64,000 nucleotides of DNA from Sciscionella sediminilitoris (GTDB lineage: Bacteria > Actinomycetota > Actinomycetes > Mycobacteriales > Pseudonocardiaceae). Where the stretch lies: assembly GCF_000737195.2 (NCBI RefSeq), contig NZ_JALM01000076.1, positions 43,489-107,488 of the forward strand, read 5' to 3'. The position numbers and the translations under genes were made by a program. The notes beneath the pieces are model-generated. The model was given only the letters and a program-made list of their open reading frames with translations, ran no database searches and was not told the DNA's origin. Positions 16,933 to 25,280 of this stretch are shown here, piece by piece. Every line of letters starts with the position of its first letter. Positions within the stretch are counted from its first letter, which is position 1.

Positions 16933-18402
16933 GTGTCCGGACACGACCGGTTCGGCAAGGTGGAGCAGGCGGGAATCGAGTACCTGTCCGAACACGAGCG
17001 GACCTCCCGCCCTGCCAACCTGTTCACGGTGTTCTTCAGCGGGAACCTCTCCTTCGGGGTGATCGTGTTCGGCTGGCTCCCGGTGACCTACGGGCTGGAC
17101 TTCTTCGACGCGGTCACCTCCAGCCTCGCCGGGATCGCGCTCGGCACCCTGCTCGTGGCCCCGCTCGGCCTGCTCGGGCCGCGTACCGGAACGAGCACCC
17201 CGGTCTCCAGCGGCGCGCACTTCGGGGTGACCGGGCGGCTCGTCGGTTCCGGGATCACGCTGCTGTTCGCGCTCGCCTACGCCGCCATCGCGGTCTGGAC
17301 CTCAGGGGACGCGCTGATCGCCGTGGCACACCGGGTTTTCGGGCTCTCCGCATCGGATGGCACCCGGGCGATCGGCTATGGCCTCATCGCGATCGAGGTG
17401 GTCGTCGTCGCCCTGTTCGGGCACGGCACGGTGGTCGCGATGCAGCGCTTCGTGCTCCCGGTGGTCGCGGCACTGCTGCTGCTCGGCCTGCCCGCGTTCG
17501 CCTTCGGTTTCCGGGCGGCGCCCGCGGGAACCGGGCACTATCTGCTCGGCGGGCATTGGCAGACCTGGGTGTTCGCGGTGGTGATCGCGATCGGCGGGCC
17601 GTTGTCCTATGCCACCGGGATGGGCGACTACACCAGGCGGGTCGCGCGGCGCCACGGTGACCGCAGGGTGCTGCTCGCCTGCGGCGGCGGGCTGTTCCTC
17701 GGTCTGGGGATCACCTCGGTGTTCGGCTCGTTCACCGCGACCGCGTTCGGCGGGCTGACCGGGTCCTATGTGCAGAACCTGGTCGCCATCGCGCCTGCCT
17801 GGTACGTGCTCCCGGTGCTGCTCATCGCCCTGGTCGGCGGGCTCGGCCAGGGCGTGATGACGGTGTACTCCAGCGGCCTGGACCTCGTCGCGCTGCTGCC
17901 GAGGCTGCGCAGGGTGCACACCACGCTGATCACCTCGATCGCCTCGGTGGCCCTGGTCTATCTCGGCGCGGTGGCCACCGACGCGGTGGACTCGATCACC
18001 GCGATGACCGTCGTGCTCAACGGGTTCGCCGGGCCCTGGGTGATCATCACGCTGATCGGGTTCCTGCGCACCCGCGGCCGCGGCTACGACCCGGCCGATC
18101 TGCAGGTGTTCAACGAGCGCCGCAGGGGTGGCCGCTACTGGTTCACCGGGGGCTGGAATCTGCGCGCGGTGATCCCCTTCGCGCTCGGCTCGGTGTTCGG
18201 CCTGCTCGCCGTGGACACCGAGCTCTACCACGGACCGCTGGCCGCGCTGGCCGGTGGCATCGACCTCTCGGTGCTCGGCTCGATGGCGATCACCGGGATC
18301 GGTTACCTGATCGCGCTGCGTTGCTGGCCGGAGCCGGCTGACCCGATCGCGGCAGCCGCCCCGGCCACCCGTGCCCGGATCACGAGTCAAGGAGAAGGAT
18401 GA
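16933..18402 (+). CDS. NCS1-family (CodB-like) permease
   Basis: This 489-residue inner-membrane permease of the nucleobase:cation symporter-1 family has about 12 hydrophobic segments. Its N-terminus carries the soluble lead-in EYLSEHERTSRPANLFTVFF, where a typical NCS1 start R-P-x-N-x-F is visible. GTG 16933 follows AGGGAGG at the correct spacing. NCS1 carriers move cytosine, allantoin, hydantoins or related compounds. Coupling by ATGA overlap to the N-carbamoylputrescine amidase gene suggests that this one imports agmatine, a carbamoylated amine or a related guanidino compound. Substrate specificity cannot be fixed by eye. Confidence 0.85.
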   Translation: MSGHDRFGKVEQAGIEYLSEHERTSRPANLFTVFFSGNLSFGVIVFGWLPVTYGLDFFDAVTSSLAGIALGTLLVAPLGLLGPRTGTSTPVSSGAHFGVTGRLVGSGITLLFALAYAAIAVWTSGDALIAVAHRVFGLSASDGTRAIGYGLIAIEVVVVALFGHGTVVAMQRFVLPVVAALLLLGLPAFAFGFRAAPAGTGHYLLGGHWQTWVFAVVIAIGGPLSYATGMGDYTRRVARRHGDRRVLLACGGGLFLGLGITSVFGSFTATAFGGLTGSYVQNLVAIAPAWYVLPVLLIALVGGLGQGVMTVYSSGLDLVALLPRLRRVHTTLITSIASVALVYLGAVATDAVDSITAMTVVLNGFAGPWVIITLIGFLRTRGRGYDPADLQVFNERRRGGRYWFTGGWNLRAVIPFALGSVFGLLAVDTELYHGPLAALAGGIDLSVLGSMAITGIGYLIALRCWPEPADPIAAAAPATRARITSQGEG

Positions 18403-19364
18403 GAGTCATCACCAGCACGGCCCCGCCCGCCTCGCTCGCCCGCGCGGACCGGGAAGCCCGTCCACCGCTGCGCATCGGGCTCGTGCAGCACGCTTGGGAT
18501 CCCGACCCCGCGGCCTTGGAGCAGCGGCTCTCCGAGGGGATCGGCGCGGCCGCCGAACAGGGCGCCCGCGCGGTGTTCCTGCCCGAGCTGACGCTGTCCC
18601 GCTACCCAGCCTTCGAGCGTGCGGGCACCGAACCCGGACGCGCCGCCGAGGAACTCACCGACGGGCCCACTTACGCCTTCGCCTGCCGCGCGGCCAAGGA
18701 ACACGGTGTGCTGGTGCACGCCTCGCTGTATGAGCGGGCGGATGCCGCGGACGGCCTCGGGTTCAACACCGCGATCCTGGTCGGCCCGGACGGCGAGTTG
18801 CTCGGGCGCACCAGGAAACTCCACATCCCGGTCAGCCCCGGCTACTACGAGGACACCTACTTCCGCGCCGGACCGGCCGAGGACGCGTATCCGGTGTACC
18901 GGCCCGGCGCACTCGACGGCGCCGCACTCGGACTGCCGACCTGCTGGGACGAGTGGTTCCCCGAGGTGTCCCGCTGCTATTCGCTCGCCGGTGCCGAACT
19001 GCTCGTCTACCCCACCGCGATCGGCTCCGAGCCCACCTTCCCCGGATTCGACACGCAACCCTTGTGGCGCAAGGTCATCGTGGCGAACGGGATCACCGCG
19101 GGCACCTTCATGGTGGTGCCGAACCGGACCGGGGACGAGGGCGGACTGCGCTTCTACGGTTCCTCGTTCATCTCCGACCCGTATGGCAGGGTGCTCGTGG
19201 AGGCCCCGCGCGAACAGGAGGCGGTACTCGTGGCCGATCTGGACCTGGATGCCCGCAAGGACTGGCTGGACCTGTTCCCCTTCCTGACCACGCGCCGCCC
19301 GGACACCTACGCCGCGCTCACCGAACCGGTGGTCCCTGGCGCGCCCTACGGAGGCAAGGCATGA
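18399..19364 (+). CDS. aguB: N-carbamoylputrescine amidase
   Basis: This 321-residue nitrilase-superfamily enzyme hydrolyses N-carbamoylputrescine to putrescine, CO2 and ammonia. The triad is Glu in VFLPELTLSRYP, Lys in RTRKLHIP and Cys in LPTCWDEWFPE; the last motif is characteristic of AguB. Family members also have YYEDTYF, seen here. An N-terminal extension of about 20 residues is unusual but starts at an ATG with GGAGAAGG upstream. The gene overlaps both the permease stop and the aguA start by four bases, so the three are translationally coupled. Confidence 0.85.
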   Translation: MRVITSTAPPASLARADREARPPLRIGLVQHAWDPDPAALEQRLSEGIGAAAEQGARAVFLPELTLSRYPAFERAGTEPGRAAEELTDGPTYAFACRAAKEHGVLVHASLYERADAADGLGFNTAILVGPDGELLGRTRKLHIPVSPGYYEDTYFRAGPAEDAYPVYRPGALDGAALGLPTCWDEWFPEVSRCYSLAGAELLVYPTAIGSEPTFPGFDTQPLWRKVIVANGITAGTFMVVPNRTGDEGGLRFYGSSFISDPYGRVLVEAPREQEAVLVADLDLDARKDWLDLFPFLTTRRPDTYAALTEPVVPGAPYGGKA

Positions 19365-20389
19365 CCTTCCGGATGCCCGCGGAAACCGATCCGCAGGAAC
19401 GGGTCTGGATGGCCTTTCCCACCGCCGGGTACATGCTCGGGGAAACCGATGCGGAGGCCGAGGAGGCCTTCGCGGCGTGGAGCGCGGTGGCGCTCGCGGT
19501 CGCGGAGTTCGAACCGGTGACCGTGCTCGTGGACCCGAGCGCGCGCACCGAGGCCCGCGACCGGCTCGGCGAGGCCGTGGAGCTGGTGGAGTACCCGCTC
19601 GATGATGCCTGGATGCGCGATATCGGCCCGACTTTCGTGTTCGACGAGCACGGCGCACCGGCCGCGGTGGACTGGGTGTTCAACGGCTGGGGCCAGCAGG
19701 AGTGGGCGCGCTGGGGCAGGGACCAGCACGTGGGCGCCGAGGTCGCCCGGCTAGCCGGGGTGTCCCTTGTGGACTCCCCCTTGGTGAACGAGGGTGGCGG
19801 GATCCACGTGGACGGGCTCGGTACGGTGCTGCTCACCGAGACCGTGCAACTGGACCCGTACCGCAATCCCGGGCACACCAAGGAATCCGTGGAGGCCGAG
19901 CTGGCGCGGACCATCGGGGCGAGCAACCCGATCTGGCTGCCGCGCGGGCTGACCAGGGACGCTCAGCGGTTCGGCACCCGCGGCCACGTGGACATCCTCG
20001 CCACCATCCCGGAACCGGGAACCCTGCTCGTGCACGCCCAGCGCGATCCCGGGCATCCGGATCACCGGATCAGCCACGACATCCGGGAACGGCTCGAAGC
20101 CGCGCGCACCCCGGACGGGGATCCGTGGCGCATCGTGGACCTTCCCGCCCCCGAGGTGCTGCGCGATGCCGAGGGCTGGGTGGACTACAGCTACGTCAAC
20201 CACCTCGTGGTCAACGGCGCGGTGATCGCCTGTTCCTTCGCGGATCCGGTGGACGCCGAGGCGGCCGCGATCCTCGCCGAGGCCTATCCCGGCCGCCAGG
20301 TGGTCGGCATCGACGCGCGGGCCATCTTCGCCCGTGGTGGCGGAATCCACTGCATCACCCAGCAACAGCCGCGAAGGGCCGCACCGTGA
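19361..20389 (+). CDS. aguA: Agmatine deiminase
   Basis: This 342-residue cytosolic enzyme of the guanidino-modifying superfamily deiminates agmatine to N-carbamoylputrescine and ammonia. Catalytic residues are seen in order: DDAWMRDIGPT (Asp), EGGGIHVDG (Glu), TRGHVDIL (His) and GGGIHCITQQQP (nucleophilic Cys near the C-terminus). The ATG at 19361 is coupled to the aguB stop. With aguB it forms the two-step agmatine-to-putrescine route. No agmatine-making gene is present, so external agmatine is the likely source. Confidence 0.93.
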   Translation: MTFRMPAETDPQERVWMAFPTAGYMLGETDAEAEEAFAAWSAVALAVAEFEPVTVLVDPSARTEARDRLGEAVELVEYPLDDAWMRDIGPTFVFDEHGAPAAVDWVFNGWGQQEWARWGRDQHVGAEVARLAGVSLVDSPLVNEGGGIHVDGLGTVLLTETVQLDPYRNPGHTKESVEAELARTIGASNPIWLPRGLTRDAQRFGTRGHVDILATIPEPGTLLVHAQRDPGHPDHRISHDIRERLEAARTPDGDPWRIVDLPAPEVLRDAEGWVDYSYVNHLVVNGAVIACSFADPVDAEAAAILAEAYPGRQVVGIDARAIFARGGGIHCITQQQPRRAAP

Positions 20390-21972
20390 TTCGTTATGTC
20401 AACGGGAAACTGTTCACCGCCGATCCCGGGCAGCCGTGGGCAAGCGCGCTCGTGGTCACCGGGGACCGCCTCGGTTATGTCGGCGACGAGCAGGGTGCCC
20501 GCCACCACGCCCCGGAGGCCACCGAGGTCGACCTGGAGGGGCGGACCGTGCTCCCCGGTTTCGTGGACGGGCACGTGCACCTGCTCATGGCCGGTGCCGC
20601 GCAGCTGCAGGCACATCTCACCGATGCCGGGGACCTCGCGGAGATCCAGCGCCGAGTGCGCGACTGGGCGCGGGACAACCCGGACGCGCCGCGGGTGCTC
20701 GGCCGGGGCTGGCTGTTCGACGCGGTCCCCGAGGGTCGCCCGACCCGGGACATGCTCGACACCGTGGTGCCCGATCGGCCGGTGTACCTGGACGCGAACG
20801 ACTACCACTCGGTCTGGGTGAACAGCGCGGCGCTTGCCGAACTGGGCATCGACGCGAACACCCCGGATCCGGTCGGCGGCCGGGTGGACCGCGATCCGGT
20901 GACCGGGGAACCGAGTGGGCACCTGGTGGAGACCGCGGCCCAGGATCTGGTGTGGCCCTTCCTCGAGGACGTGTCCACCGACGCCGAACGGGACCGCGCA
21001 CTGGCCGCCGCGACCCGCGCGTATCAGGAAAGCGGGGTGACCGGCGTGGTGGACATGGCCCTGGACGAGCACGGGCTCGCCGCCCTGGAACGTGCCGGGG
21101 AACCCGGGATGCGTATCGCGGCACACTGGCTGATCAGCCGCAACCGGGATCCGCTCGAACAGGTGCGCCGCGCAGCCGAACTCGCGGAGCGGCACCACAC
21201 CGGGCGGCTGCGTGTCGTCGGGGTGAAGTTCATCGTGGACGGGGTGATCGACGGCTGCACAGCGAGCATGAACACCCCCTACGTGGACGGATCCAACGCC
21301 GAGGCCATCTGGGAACCCGAGGCGCTCGCGCCCGCGGTGGCCGCGGCCGATGCGGCGGGGCTGCAGATCGCGCTGCACGCCATCGGGGACCGCAGCGTGC
21401 GGATCGCGCTCGACGCACTGGAACACGCCGCCCGGGTGAACGGCCCGCGAACGCGGCGGCATCGCATCGAACACCTCGAGTACGTGGATCCCGCCGATGT
21501 TCCCCGGCTCGCCGAGCTCGGCGTCACCGCCTCCATGCAACCAGTGCACGCCGATCCCGCCATCCGCCCCAACTGGGCCGCCATGCTCGGACCCGGGCGC
21601 GCCGAACGCGGATTCGCCTGGCCCGAGTTCACCGCGGCCGGTGCCCGGCTGGTGTTCGGTACCGACGCGCCCACCGCCCCGCATCCACCGCTGCCCAATA
21701 TGTTCATCGCGAACACCCGGCGTTCCGCCTTGTCCCCCGAACTTCCCGCGCTGCAACCGGAATTCGCGCTCGAACTCGGCGAGGCGATCACCCACGCCAG
21801 CGCCGACTCCGCGTGGGCCTGCGGGGCCGAACACGACCAGGGCAGTCTGCGCGCCGGATTGTTCGCCGATTTCGTGGTGCTCGACCGGGATCCGTTCGCC
21901 GGTCCGGAGGAACTGCTGCGGGCGGACTGCGTGCGCACCGTGCTCGGCGGGAAGACGGTATTTTCTGACTGA
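20386..21972 (+). CDS. YtcJ-type amidohydrolase
   Basis: This 528-residue metal-dependent amidohydrolase is of the YtcJ/Amidohydro_3 type. Metal ligands are in PGFVDGHVHLL (about residues 57-67), LHAIGDRS and HRIEHLEYV, with the catalytic Asp in FGTDAP. A C-terminal composite strand domain (FADFVVLDRDPF) is present. The GTG start overlaps the aguA stop (GTGA), so it belongs to the same operon. Its role may be hydrolysis of a cyclic ureide or acylated amine supplied by the permease. The family is functionally diverse and I would not assign a substrate. Confidence 0.8.
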   Translation: MIRYVNGKLFTADPGQPWASALVVTGDRLGYVGDEQGARHHAPEATEVDLEGRTVLPGFVDGHVHLLMAGAAQLQAHLTDAGDLAEIQRRVRDWARDNPDAPRVLGRGWLFDAVPEGRPTRDMLDTVVPDRPVYLDANDYHSVWVNSAALAELGIDANTPDPVGGRVDRDPVTGEPSGHLVETAAQDLVWPFLEDVSTDAERDRALAAATRAYQESGVTGVVDMALDEHGLAALERAGEPGMRIAAHWLISRNRDPLEQVRRAAELAERHHTGRLRVVGVKFIVDGVIDGCTASMNTPYVDGSNAEAIWEPEALAPAVAAADAAGLQIALHAIGDRSVRIALDALEHAARVNGPRTRRHRIEHLEYVDPADVPRLAELGVTASMQPVHADPAIRPNWAAMLGPGRAERGFAWPEFTAAGARLVFGTDAPTAPHPPLPNMFIANTRRSALSPELPALQPEFALELGEAITHASADSAWACGAEHDQGSLRAGLFADFVVLDRDPFAGPEELLRADCVRTVLGGKTVFSD

Positions 21973-22071
21973 ATGACCGGAAATGTTCATACGGTTTTAT
22001 GGTTGCCCCGTTCAGGCGATTATTTGACTATTCCCTGACCACACCCCCGTTGTTTCGGTATCATTGATGGC

Positions 22072-23319
22072 ATGAGCACTGGGGAAATAGGCACAATACT
22101 GTCGAGTCGGGAACGGTTGGATCGGTTCATCGAGCAGGCCGCCGTGGTGCGGCGTGCCGAGGCGGAGTTGTTGCATCAGCTTGCCGAATTGGACAAAGAT
22201 GGTGCTCCGGTCGAGTTCGGGTATTGCGGTTCGGCGGCGACTTTGGCGCAGGACGTGTTGCGGATCAGTCGCGCCGAAGCCCGCAGAATGGCCGAACGAG
22301 CACGAGTGTTGTTTGGTGCGCTCGGGATCAGCGGGGAACCACTGTCCCCGGATCTGCCGAATACCGCGGAGGCGTATTCGCGTGGCGAGGTCGGTGTCGA
22401 GCATGTGGATCGGATCCGCACATTTGCCGCCGAGCTTCCGGCTGAGGTGTTGATCGGGGATGCGTGGCCGATCGCGGAAAAAGCCCTCGCCGAGATCGCC
22501 GGTGAAGTGGGCCCGCATGGGCTCGTCCGGCCGATCCGGGAACTGCGGGCACGCCTCGATCCAGACGGGCACCCACCGAATGACCATGAACCTGTGCGCC
22601 CGGATCGGGAGATCTGGTTCCGGCAACACGCAAACCAGTGGGAAATCCGGGGACGCCTGGACTATGAAACCGGGCTAAAGCTCCGCAGTGTTCTCGATGC
22701 GCTCGGGAAACCCCGCAGCAGTGAGGCTAACGGCGGAACACCCGACACCCGCACCCCAACAGAACGCGACGCCGACGCCTTCGCCGAGATCGTTCAGTTG
22801 GCGGCGAACCCGGAGAATCTTCCCGAAAACGGGGGCGAGCCGTTCACGATCATGGTGACGATGACCGAAGCATCCCTCCGCGAAGGCATCGGCCACGCCA
22901 CCACCATGGACGGCACCACCATCCCCGCCACCCAACTACGCCGCATCGCCTGCGATGCGGGAATCGTCCCCACGGTTCTTGGCTCAGCGGGCGAAGTGCT
23001 CGACATGGGCTGCCGCGACCGCACCGCACCACCCAAACTCCGCCGACGCCTCATCGCCAGAGACCACGGCTGCGCCCACCCTGACTACGATCACCAGCCA
23101 GCCCTCACCCAGGCCCACCACATCCACCACCACGCCAACGGCGGACCCACTACCGAAGAAAACATGGTCCTGCTCTGCGCCCACCACCACCGCATGATCC
23201 ACCACACCGAATGGCAAGTCCGCATCCACAACGGAAAGCCCGAATTCACCCCACCCGAATACCGGCGAGGTATCAGGTTCGCGAACGCCGAACCTCAGCG
23301 GCTCCTGCGTTCGTCGTAG
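22072..23319 (+). CDS. DUF222 / HNH endonuclease (13E12 family)
   Basis: This 415-residue protein has an N-terminal DUF222 domain and a C-terminal HNH nuclease. The HNH core is QAHHIHHHANGGPT, then NMVLLCAHHHRMIHH. The first zinc-ligand pair is weakened: the usual C-x2-PGC is CAHPDYD, so one cysteine is missing. These '13E12' proteins are repeated in many actinomycete genomes and behave like mobile or selfish elements. Base use is lower in G+C and less biased in the first third than in neighbouring genes, suggesting transfer. The last 25 bp overlap the end of the convergent DUF1275 gene. Confidence 0.88.
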   Translation: MSTGEIGTILSSRERLDRFIEQAAVVRRAEAELLHQLAELDKDGAPVEFGYCGSAATLAQDVLRISRAEARRMAERARVLFGALGISGEPLSPDLPNTAEAYSRGEVGVEHVDRIRTFAAELPAEVLIGDAWPIAEKALAEIAGEVGPHGLVRPIRELRARLDPDGHPPNDHEPVRPDREIWFRQHANQWEIRGRLDYETGLKLRSVLDALGKPRSSEANGGTPDTRTPTERDADAFAEIVQLAANPENLPENGGEPFTIMVTMTEASLREGIGHATTMDGTTIPATQLRRIACDAGIVPTVLGSAGEVLDMGCRDRTAPPKLRRRLIARDHGCAHPDYDHQPALTQAHHIHHHANGGPTTEENMVLLCAHHHRMIHHTEWQVRIHNGKPEFTPPEYRRGIRFANAEPQRLLRSS

Positions 23320-23975
23320 AGGAACAGCGCGAGACCGATGGCGAGCAGTGCGGCCACCGGCCAGGTCGCCGCGTCCCCGAGCAGCAGGGTCAGCGGGGCA
23401 CCGGCAGCGGCACCAGCCAGGAAACCGAGACAGATCACGCCGAACGCACCGGCCTGTTCGGCGGCCTCCCGATCCCGCCTGGCCACCGCGCGGAACGCGG
23501 CCGAGGTCGCGGTGCGCAGATTCCCGGTGGTCATCACGCTGTTGTAGGACCAGCGGCGCAGCGTACGAAAGGAGGTGGCCTGCACCGCGGCCACATAGGC
23601 CACCAGCACCACGACCGCGGTGTCCCCCAGTCCACCGGGCACCACGGCGAGGACCGCGAGCACCAGGATCTCCAGCACGAGCGCGAGCCGCATCGGCCGC
23701 CGCACGAACCGGGCGACCCGCGGCAGCACCAGCGCCTCCGCGGTGAGCACACCGAGCACGAAGGCGAGCAACGGCGGCACATGGCGCACCGCGTCCGCCC
23801 AGTGCCCGGTCGCCGCGGAGATCCCGAGCAGCACCACGTTTCCGGTCTGCGCGTTGGCGAACACCCCATGGTGGCCCACATAGGTGAAAGCATCGAGGAA
23901 GCCGCCGCCCGCGGACAGCAGCACACCCAGTGGCAGCGAGGGCGCGGTCAGGCGGGCGTTCTCGGTCTCCGGCAC
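23295..23975 (-). CDS. DUF1275 (YoaK-like) membrane protein
   Basis: This 226-residue integral membrane protein has six or so hydrophobic segments. Family signatures are GGGFLDAFTYVGHHGVFANA near the N-terminus, GNVVLLGI and SYNSVMTTGNLRT. The function of the family is unknown. The GTG start lies 18 bp after the HxlR stop, so the two may be one transcript. Its stop lies inside the end of the convergent 13E12 gene. Confidence 0.85.
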   Translation of the reverse strand: MPETENARLTAPSLPLGVLLSAGGGFLDAFTYVGHHGVFANAQTGNVVLLGISAATGHWADAVRHVPPLLAFVLGVLTAEALVLPRVARFVRRPMRLALVLEILVLAVLAVVPGGLGDTAVVVLVAYVAAVQATSFRTLRRWSYNSVMTTGNLRTATSAAFRAVARRDREAAEQAGAFGVICLGFLAGAAAGAPLTLLLGDAATWPVAALLAIGLALFLYDERRSR

Positions 23976-23993
23976 GTCTGCGCAGCCTAGCGT

Positions 23994-24572
23994 TCAGTCC
24001 GCACTGTCAGCACTGCCCACGCCGTCCGCACTGTCAGCACTGCCCACACCGTTCGCACTGTCCATGCCGTCCGCGCTGCCCGCTGTGGCGCGCCGGTGCA
24101 GCAGTGCGGTTCCGGGGCCCGCCGCCGCACCCGGCCCGGGCAGCTCGGTGACGGTCGCCGCGGTCACCGGCTCGCCGCAGTCCGAGCAGCACACCCGCGG
24201 AGTGAACAGCGCCCCGCAGCTGTCATGGCGCAGCCGGACCGGTGGACCCCCGGGAGGCGTGGCCCATTTGTCGCCCCAGGCCATCAGCGCCATCAGCACC
24301 GGGGCGAGCTCCCGCCCCGCCTCGGTGAGGTGATATTCGCTGCGCGGTGGTCGATCCTGATAGAGCCTGCGTTCCACGATGTCCGACTCCACCAGCTGGG
24401 CCAACCGCCCGGTGAGCAGGTTCCTGGAAATTCCGAGGTTCTCGGTCAGATCCTCGAACCGGTGCAGCCCGAGCAGCAGATCGCGCAGGATCAGCGGGGT
24501 CCACCAGTCCCCGACGAGCTCGAGCGCCTGGGCTATCGAGCAGTGCATCTGCGTGAAACTTGTCCTTCGCAC
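23994..24572 (-). CDS. HxlR-family regulator with zinc-ribbon-like and repeat tail
   Basis: This 192-residue regulator has an N-terminal HxlR winged helix (CSIAQALELVGDWWTPLILR, then GISRNLLTGRLAQL). After it comes a Cys cluster (C-GALFTPRV-CCSDC) that could bind zinc. The last 27 residues are a low-complexity tail of Ser-Ala-Asp and Gly-Val-Gly repeats encoded by tandem DNA repeats; typical HxlR proteins are 110-150 residues. GTG 24572 gives the usual family N-terminus. It diverges from the tautomerase gene and probably controls it, as is common for HxlR pairs. Confidence 0.85.
   Translation of the reverse strand: MRRTSFTQMHCSIAQALELVGDWWTPLILRDLLLGLHRFEDLTENLGISRNLLTGRLAQLVESDIVERRLYQDRPPRSEYHLTEAGRELAPVLMALMAWGDKWATPPGGPPVRLRHDSCGALFTPRVCCSDCGEPVTAATVTELPGPGAAAGPGTALLHRRATAGSADGMDSANGVGSADSADGVGSADSAD
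23998..24078. repeat. 27-bp tandem repeats at the 3' end of the HxlR gene
   Basis: Two nearly identical 27-bp units (23998-24024 and 24025-24051, one difference) are followed by a degenerate third. Each is built from related 9-bp blocks such as TCCGCACTG and encodes SADSADGVG-type repeats in frame. The multiple-of-three length keeps the frame open when copy number changes. Confidence 0.85.
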
Positions 24573-24595
24573 GCCCCGAGCCTAGTCAGTTGCCT

Positions 24596-24641
24596 CATTG
24601 AATGCACTTCGCTACCGTCATCATGGTAAGCAAGTTCAATG
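24596..24641. promoter_or_regulatory. Nested inverted repeats between HxlR and tautomerase genes
   Basis: CATTGAA (24596) pairs with TTCAATG (24635). Inside it, TTCGCTACC (24608) is an imperfect mirror of GGTAAGCAA (24625-24633). The element lies directly before the tautomerase ribosome-binding site and is a plausible HxlR operator. Confidence 0.4.
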
Positions 24642-24654
24642 GAAGGACTTACTC

Positions 24655-25101
24655 ATGCCATTCGTGGAACTGTTCGCCCCGAAGGGAAGCCTCGACGAAG
24701 ACCGCCGCACACGGATCGGCGAAGACCTCGTCGCGGAGGTGATGCGCGCCGAGGGCGCACCGGACACCGAGGCCGCTCGGTCCATCTCCTGGCTGACGAT
24801 CACCGAGATCGACGACTGGTTCGTCGGCGGAACCCGGACCGCCCCCGGGGAACCGCCCCGCTTCGTGGTCAAGGTGAGCGTCCCGGCGGGCTCGATGAAC
24901 GAGGCCAAGCGCACCGACATCGTGGAGCGGGTCACCAAGGTCCTCGCGGACTCGGATCCGGATCCACGCCGGTTCTACGAACGCGATTCCGGGGCGTGGG
25001 TGCACATCTACGAGATCCCCGAGGGCAACTGGGGCGCGTTCGGCCGCGTGGTGCGAATCGGGGACATCCTCGAATACGTGACCACCGGCGCGGCGGCCTG
25101 A
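24655..25101 (+). CDS. Tautomerase-superfamily protein (cis-CaaD-like)
   Basis: This 148-residue protein starts Met-Pro, leaving the catalytic N-terminal proline of the tautomerase superfamily after Met removal. It has two beta-alpha-beta halves. DWFVGGTRT in the first half and [18 protein letters not shown] in the second resemble cis-3-chloroacrylic acid dehalogenase and Cg10062-type proteins. Most such homologues have unknown natural substrates. The ATG has GGAAGGA upstream. The divergent HxlR gene suggests induction by a reactive small molecule. Confidence 0.75.
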   Translation: MPFVELFAPKGSLDEDRRTRIGEDLVAEVMRAEGAPDTEAARSISWLTITEIDDWFVGGTRTAPGEPPRFVVKVSVPAGSMNEAKRTDIVERVTKVLADSDPDPRRFYERDSGAWVHIYEIPEGNWGAFGRVVRIGDILEYVTTGAAA

Positions 25102-25213
25102 GCTCACCCGCACCACACCCGACATGTCGTATAAGTCCGTTTCATCCACCTTCGAGTGGTGCGTCTTGGTACTGTGAGATCACACAGCACACCGCGACGA
25201 ACACGGCGCGGAG

Positions 25214-25258
25214 CGTTCGGATGAGCAGCGTTCGGATGGGCAGCGTCCGAACGGGACA
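25214..25258. repeat. Three 15-bp direct repeats upstream of ctpE
   Basis: CGTTCGGATGAGCAG and CGTTCGGATGGGCAG are followed by a diverged third copy, CGTCCGAACGGGACA. They end 22 bp before the P-type ATPase start codon. They could be regulator half-sites or a transcript-level element; nothing else in the 180-bp gap looks coding. Confidence 0.6.
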
Positions 25259-25280
25259 GAGGTGGGGTGCGGGTCGGTTC

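Noticed and set aside
23998..24078. Regular repeats that could suggest a CRISPR array
   Set aside because: Units are contiguous without spacers, in frame with the HxlR gene, and no cas gene is nearby.
25173..25184. TGTGAGATCACA as a CRP/cAMP-receptor site upstream of ctpE
   Set aside because: The half-sites are separated by only two bases instead of the six required for CRP-type proteins.
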